Shown piece after piece: positions 60,601 to 64,000 of a stretch of DNA of 64,000 bases. A program made the translations under genes and the position numbers. Numbering within the stretch: position 1 is the stretch's first letter; every line of letters begins with the position of its first letter. The notes under the pieces are model-generated. The model worked only from the letters and a program-made list of their open reading frames with translations. It was not told the origin of the DNA and made no database searches. Source of the DNA: Avena insularis (taxonomy: Eukaryota > Streptophyta > Magnoliopsida > Poales > Poaceae); NCBI GenBank assembly GCA_023614405.1, contig CM042688.1, positions 383,512,567 to 383,576,566 on the forward strand, written 5' to 3'.

Positions 60601-62640
60601 GCATGTGTGTTCTTTTCATAAACCACATCTAGAGTCATTGCTTGTGTGTTCTTTTCATAAACCACAACTTGAGTTCATTGCATGTGTGTTCTTTTCATAA
60701 ACCACATGGATCCACCAGAGTCATTGCATGTGTGCTCTTTTCATAAACCACATGGATCTACCAGAGTCATTGCATGTGTGTTCTTTTCATAAACCACATG
60801 GATCCACTAGAGTCATTGCATGTGTGTTATTTTCCTAAACCACAAATAGAGTCATTGCATGTTTGTTCTTTTCATAAACCACAACTAGACTCCCTTACAT
60901 GTGTGTTATTTTCATAAACCACATGGATCCACTAGAGTTCTTAGCATTTGTGTTATTTTCATAAACCACATGGATCCACTAGAGTTCATTGCATTTGTGT
61001 TCTTTTCATAAACCACATGGTGCCATTAGATTTCATTGCATGTGTGTTCTTTTCATAAACCACATCTAGAGTCATTGCATGTGTGTTATTGTCATAAACC
61101 ACAACTTGAGTTCATTGCATGTGTGTTCTTTTCATAAACCACATCAAGAGTCATTGCATGTGTGTTCTTTTCATAAACCACAACTAGAGTTCATTGCATG
61201 TGTGTTCTTTTCATAAAACACATGGATCCACTAGAGTTCATTGCATGTGTGTTCTTTTCATAAACCACATCTAGAGTCATAGTAGGAGTCTTCTTTTCAT
61301 AAATCACGACTAGAGTTCATTGCATGTGTGTTCTTTTCATAAACCACATGGATCCACCAGAGTCATTGCATGTGTGTTCTTTTCATAAACCACAACTAGA
61401 GTCATTGCATGTGTGTTGTTTTCATAAACCCCATGGATCCACCAGTGTCATTGCATGTGTTTGGTTTTCATAAACCACATGGATCCACCAGTGTCATTGC
61501 ATATGTGTTCTTTTCATAAACCACATGGATCCACTATAGTTATTGCATGTGTGTTCTTTTCATAAAACACATGGATCCACCAGAGTCATTGCATGTGCGT
61601 TCTTTTCATAAACAACAACTTGTGTCATTGCATGTGTGTTCTTTTCATAAACCACAACTAGAGTCATTGCATATGTGTTCTTTTCATAAACCACAACTAG
61701 AGTCCATTACATGCTTGTTCTTTTCATAAACCACATGGATCCACTAGAGTTCATTGCATGTGTGTTGTTTTCATAAACCACATGGAGCCACTAGATTTCA
61801 TTGCATGTGTGTTCTTTTCATAAACCACATCTAGAGTCATTGCATGTGTTATTTTCATAAACCACAACTTGAGTTCATTGCATGTGTGTTCTTTTCATAA
61901 ACCACATCTAGAGTCATTGCATGTGTGTTCTTTTCATAAACCACAACTTGACTTCATTGCATATGTGTTCTTTTCATAAAGCGCATGGATCTACCAGAGT
62001 CATTGCATGTGTGTTCTTTTCATAAACCACATGAATCCACTAGAGTCATTGCATGTGTGTTCTTTTCATAAACCACATGGATCCACCAGAGTCATTGCAT
62101 GTGGGTTATTTTTCCTAAACCATAACTAGAGTCATTGCATGTCTGTTATTTTCATAAACCACAACTAGAGTCCATTACATGTGTGTTATTTTCATAAACC
62201 ACATGGATCCACTAGAGTTCATTGCATTTGCGTTCTTTTCATAAACCACATGGAGACAATAGATTTCATTGCATGTGTGTTCTTTTCATAAACCACATCT
62301 AGAGTCATTGCATCTGTGTTATTTTCATAAACCACAACTTGAGTTCATTGCATGTGTGTTCTTTTCATAAACCACATCTAGAGTCATTGCATGTGTGTTC
62401 TTGTCATAAACCACAACTAGAGTTCATTGCGTGTGTGTTCTTTTCATAAAACACATGGATCCACTAGAGTTCATTGCATGTGTGTTCTTTTCATAAACCA
62501 CATCTAGAGTCATAGTAGGAGTGTTGTTTTCATAAATCACAACTAGAGTTCATTGTATGTGTGTTCTTTTCATAAACCACATGGATCCACCAGAGTCATT
62601 GCATGTGTGTTCTTTTCATAATCCACATGGATCCACTAGA
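54675..62640 (+). repeat. Near-identical tandem duplication of a ~3983-bp unit
   Basis: Copy 1 (about 54675-58657) is followed by copy 2 (about 58658-62640). Markers keep an offset of 3983 (AAACCAGAAC at 54698/58681, GAGTGTTC at 54891/58874, ATGTCTG at 55771/59754), rising to 3988 after two small gaps in copy 1 (GCATGTGTTC near 57174, GTGTGTTTTTC near 57428). By eye differences are few, for example GCATATG against GCTTATG near 60390. This is the largest and among the youngest duplications here. Confidence 0.88.
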
Positions 62641-62689
62641 GTCATTGCATGTGTGTTCTTTTCATAAACCAGAACTAGAGTCATTGCAT

Positions 62690-64000
62690 GTGTGTTATTT
62701 TCCTAAACCACAAATAGAGTCATTGCATGTTTGTTCTTTTCATAAACCACAACTAGACTCCCTTACATGTGTGTTATTTTCATAAACCACATGGATCCAC
62801 TAGAGTTCTTAGCATTTGTGTTATTTTCATAAACCACATGGATCCACTAGAGTTCATTGCATTTGTGTTCTTTTCATAAACCACATGGTGCCATTAGATT
62901 TCATTGCATGTGTGTTCTTTTCATAAACCACATCTAGAGTCATTGCATGTGTGTTATTGTCATAAACCACAACTTGAGTTCATTGCATGTGTGTTCTTTT
63001 CATAAACCACATCAAGAGTCATTGCATGTGTGTTCTTTTCATAAACCACAACTAGAGTTCATTGCATGTGTGTTCTTTTCATCAAACACATGGATCCACT
63101 AGAGTTCATTGCATGTGTGTTCTTTTCATAAACCACATCTAGAGTCATAGTAGGAGTCTTCTTTTCATAAATCACGACTAGAGTTCATTGCATGTGTGTT
63201 CTTTTCATAAACCACATGGATCCACCAGAGTCATTGCATGTGTGTTCTTTTCATAAACCACAACTAGAGTCATTGCATGTGTGTTGTTTCATAAACCCCA
63301 TGGATCCACCAGTGTCATTGCATGTGTTTGGTTTTCATAAACCACATGGATCCACCAGTGTCATTGCATATGTGTTCTTTTCATAAACCACATGGATCCA
63401 CTATAGTTATTGCATGTGTGTTCTTTTCATAAAACACATGGATCCACCAGAGTCATTGCATGTGCGTTCTTTTCATAAACAACAACTTGTGTCATTGCAT
63501 GTGTGTTCTTTTCATAAACCACAACTAGAGTCATTGCATATGTGTTCTTTTCATAAACCACAACTAGAGTCCATTACATGCTTGTTCTTTTCATAAACCA
63601 CATGGATCCACTAGAGTTCATTGCATGTGTGTTGTTTTCATAAACCACATGGAGCCACTAGATTTCATTGCATGTGTGTTCTTTTCATAAACCACATCTA
63701 GAGTCATTGCATGTGTGTTATTTTCATAAACCACAACTTGAGTTCATTGCATGTGTGTTCTTTTCATAAACCACATCTAGAGTCATTGCATGTGTGTTCT
63801 TTTCATAAACCACAACTTGACTTCATTGCATATGTGTTCTTTTCATAAAGCGCATGGATCTACCAGAGTCATTGCATGTGTGTTCTTTTCATAAACCACA
63901 TGAATCCACTAGAGTCATTGCATGTGTGTTCTTTTCATAAACCACATGGATCCACCAGAGTCATTGCATGTGGGTTATTTTTCCTAAACCATAACTAGAG
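62690..64000 (+). repeat. Third partial copy of the block C unit
   Basis: From about 62690 the sequence follows 60823-62133 at an offset of 1867 (1869 at the end, after a 2-bp gap near 61848). It joins the preceding copy abruptly inside the CCAGAACTAGAGTCATTG region by skipping about 2.1 kb of the unit. It continues past the window edge. Confidence 0.85.

Larger units (their letters stand above)
50600..64000 (+). repeat. Satellite block C, 39/46-bp monomers
   Basis: Same satellite and orientation as blocks A and B, running beyond the right edge. It is closest in monomer order to the right part of block A (about 19300-22950) and to block B: all carry the GATCGACAAGAGTCAGTG monomer and the CATTGTGTGTGTTG short monomer, and the AAAGCGC monomer at 20411 recurs here near 53453, 57992, 61979 and 63847. 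No gene; the repeated 60-codon ORFs at 53021, 57559, 61547 and 63414 mark repeat copies. Confidence 0.97.

Noticed and set aside
1..64000. Telomeric or rDNA character of the array
   Set aside because: There is no TTTAGGG run and no rRNA-like sequence; TGTGTG in the monomer is part of a longer unrelated unit. The chromosomal location cannot be told from this window.

Overview
The window is plant heterochromatin, most likely from a grass (Poaceae). This rests on the LTR retrotransposon types, their initiator-Met tRNA primer sites and their long TGTCAC-type LTRs; no sequence marker names the species. I see no host gene, tRNA or rRNA. About 43.5 kb is one head-to-tail satellite, and two LTR retrotransposons (about 11.0 kb and 9.6 kb) interrupt it.

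Layout: satellite block A (1-22958); element 1, a non-autonomous LTR retrotransposon with ~4.6-kb LTRs and a 1.8-kb interior (22959-33916, target duplication TTTTC); satellite block B (33917-41025); element 2, a broken Ty3/gypsy chromovirus-type element with ~2.9-kb LTRs (41026-50599, target duplication GAGTC); satellite block C (50600-64000). All satellite monomers and both elements point the same way (+).

The satellite is built from monomers of about 39-40 bp and 46-47 bp. The long form is the short form plus a 7-bp insert, TGGATCC. Variant monomers are ordered into higher-order repeats at many scales (about 328, 548, 727, 977, 1103, 1162, 1775 and 3983 bp). Block C holds a very recent near-identical ~3.98-kb duplication followed by a third, shorter copy that runs off the window. 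Scattered short ORFs in the satellite are by-products of the 39-bp period (13 codons).

Element 1 encodes only a small nucleocapsid-like protein with six zinc-knuckle motifs, one of them damaged. Element 2 has lost gag, protease and most of reverse transcriptase. It keeps broken RNase H, HHCC/integrase and chromodomain segments, and where gag should be it carries a broken ORF of unknown function with an acidic tail. Neither can move alone. Despite little overall identity, their LTRs share a collinear scaffold (terminal hairpin, GC-rich leader with a splice-donor-like site, conserved 3' half with a TGCAG/GTT site), the same primer site and similar sequence before the 3' LTR, so I infer that they belong to related families. 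Positions of higher-order repeat edges are by eye and good to about 20-50 bp.
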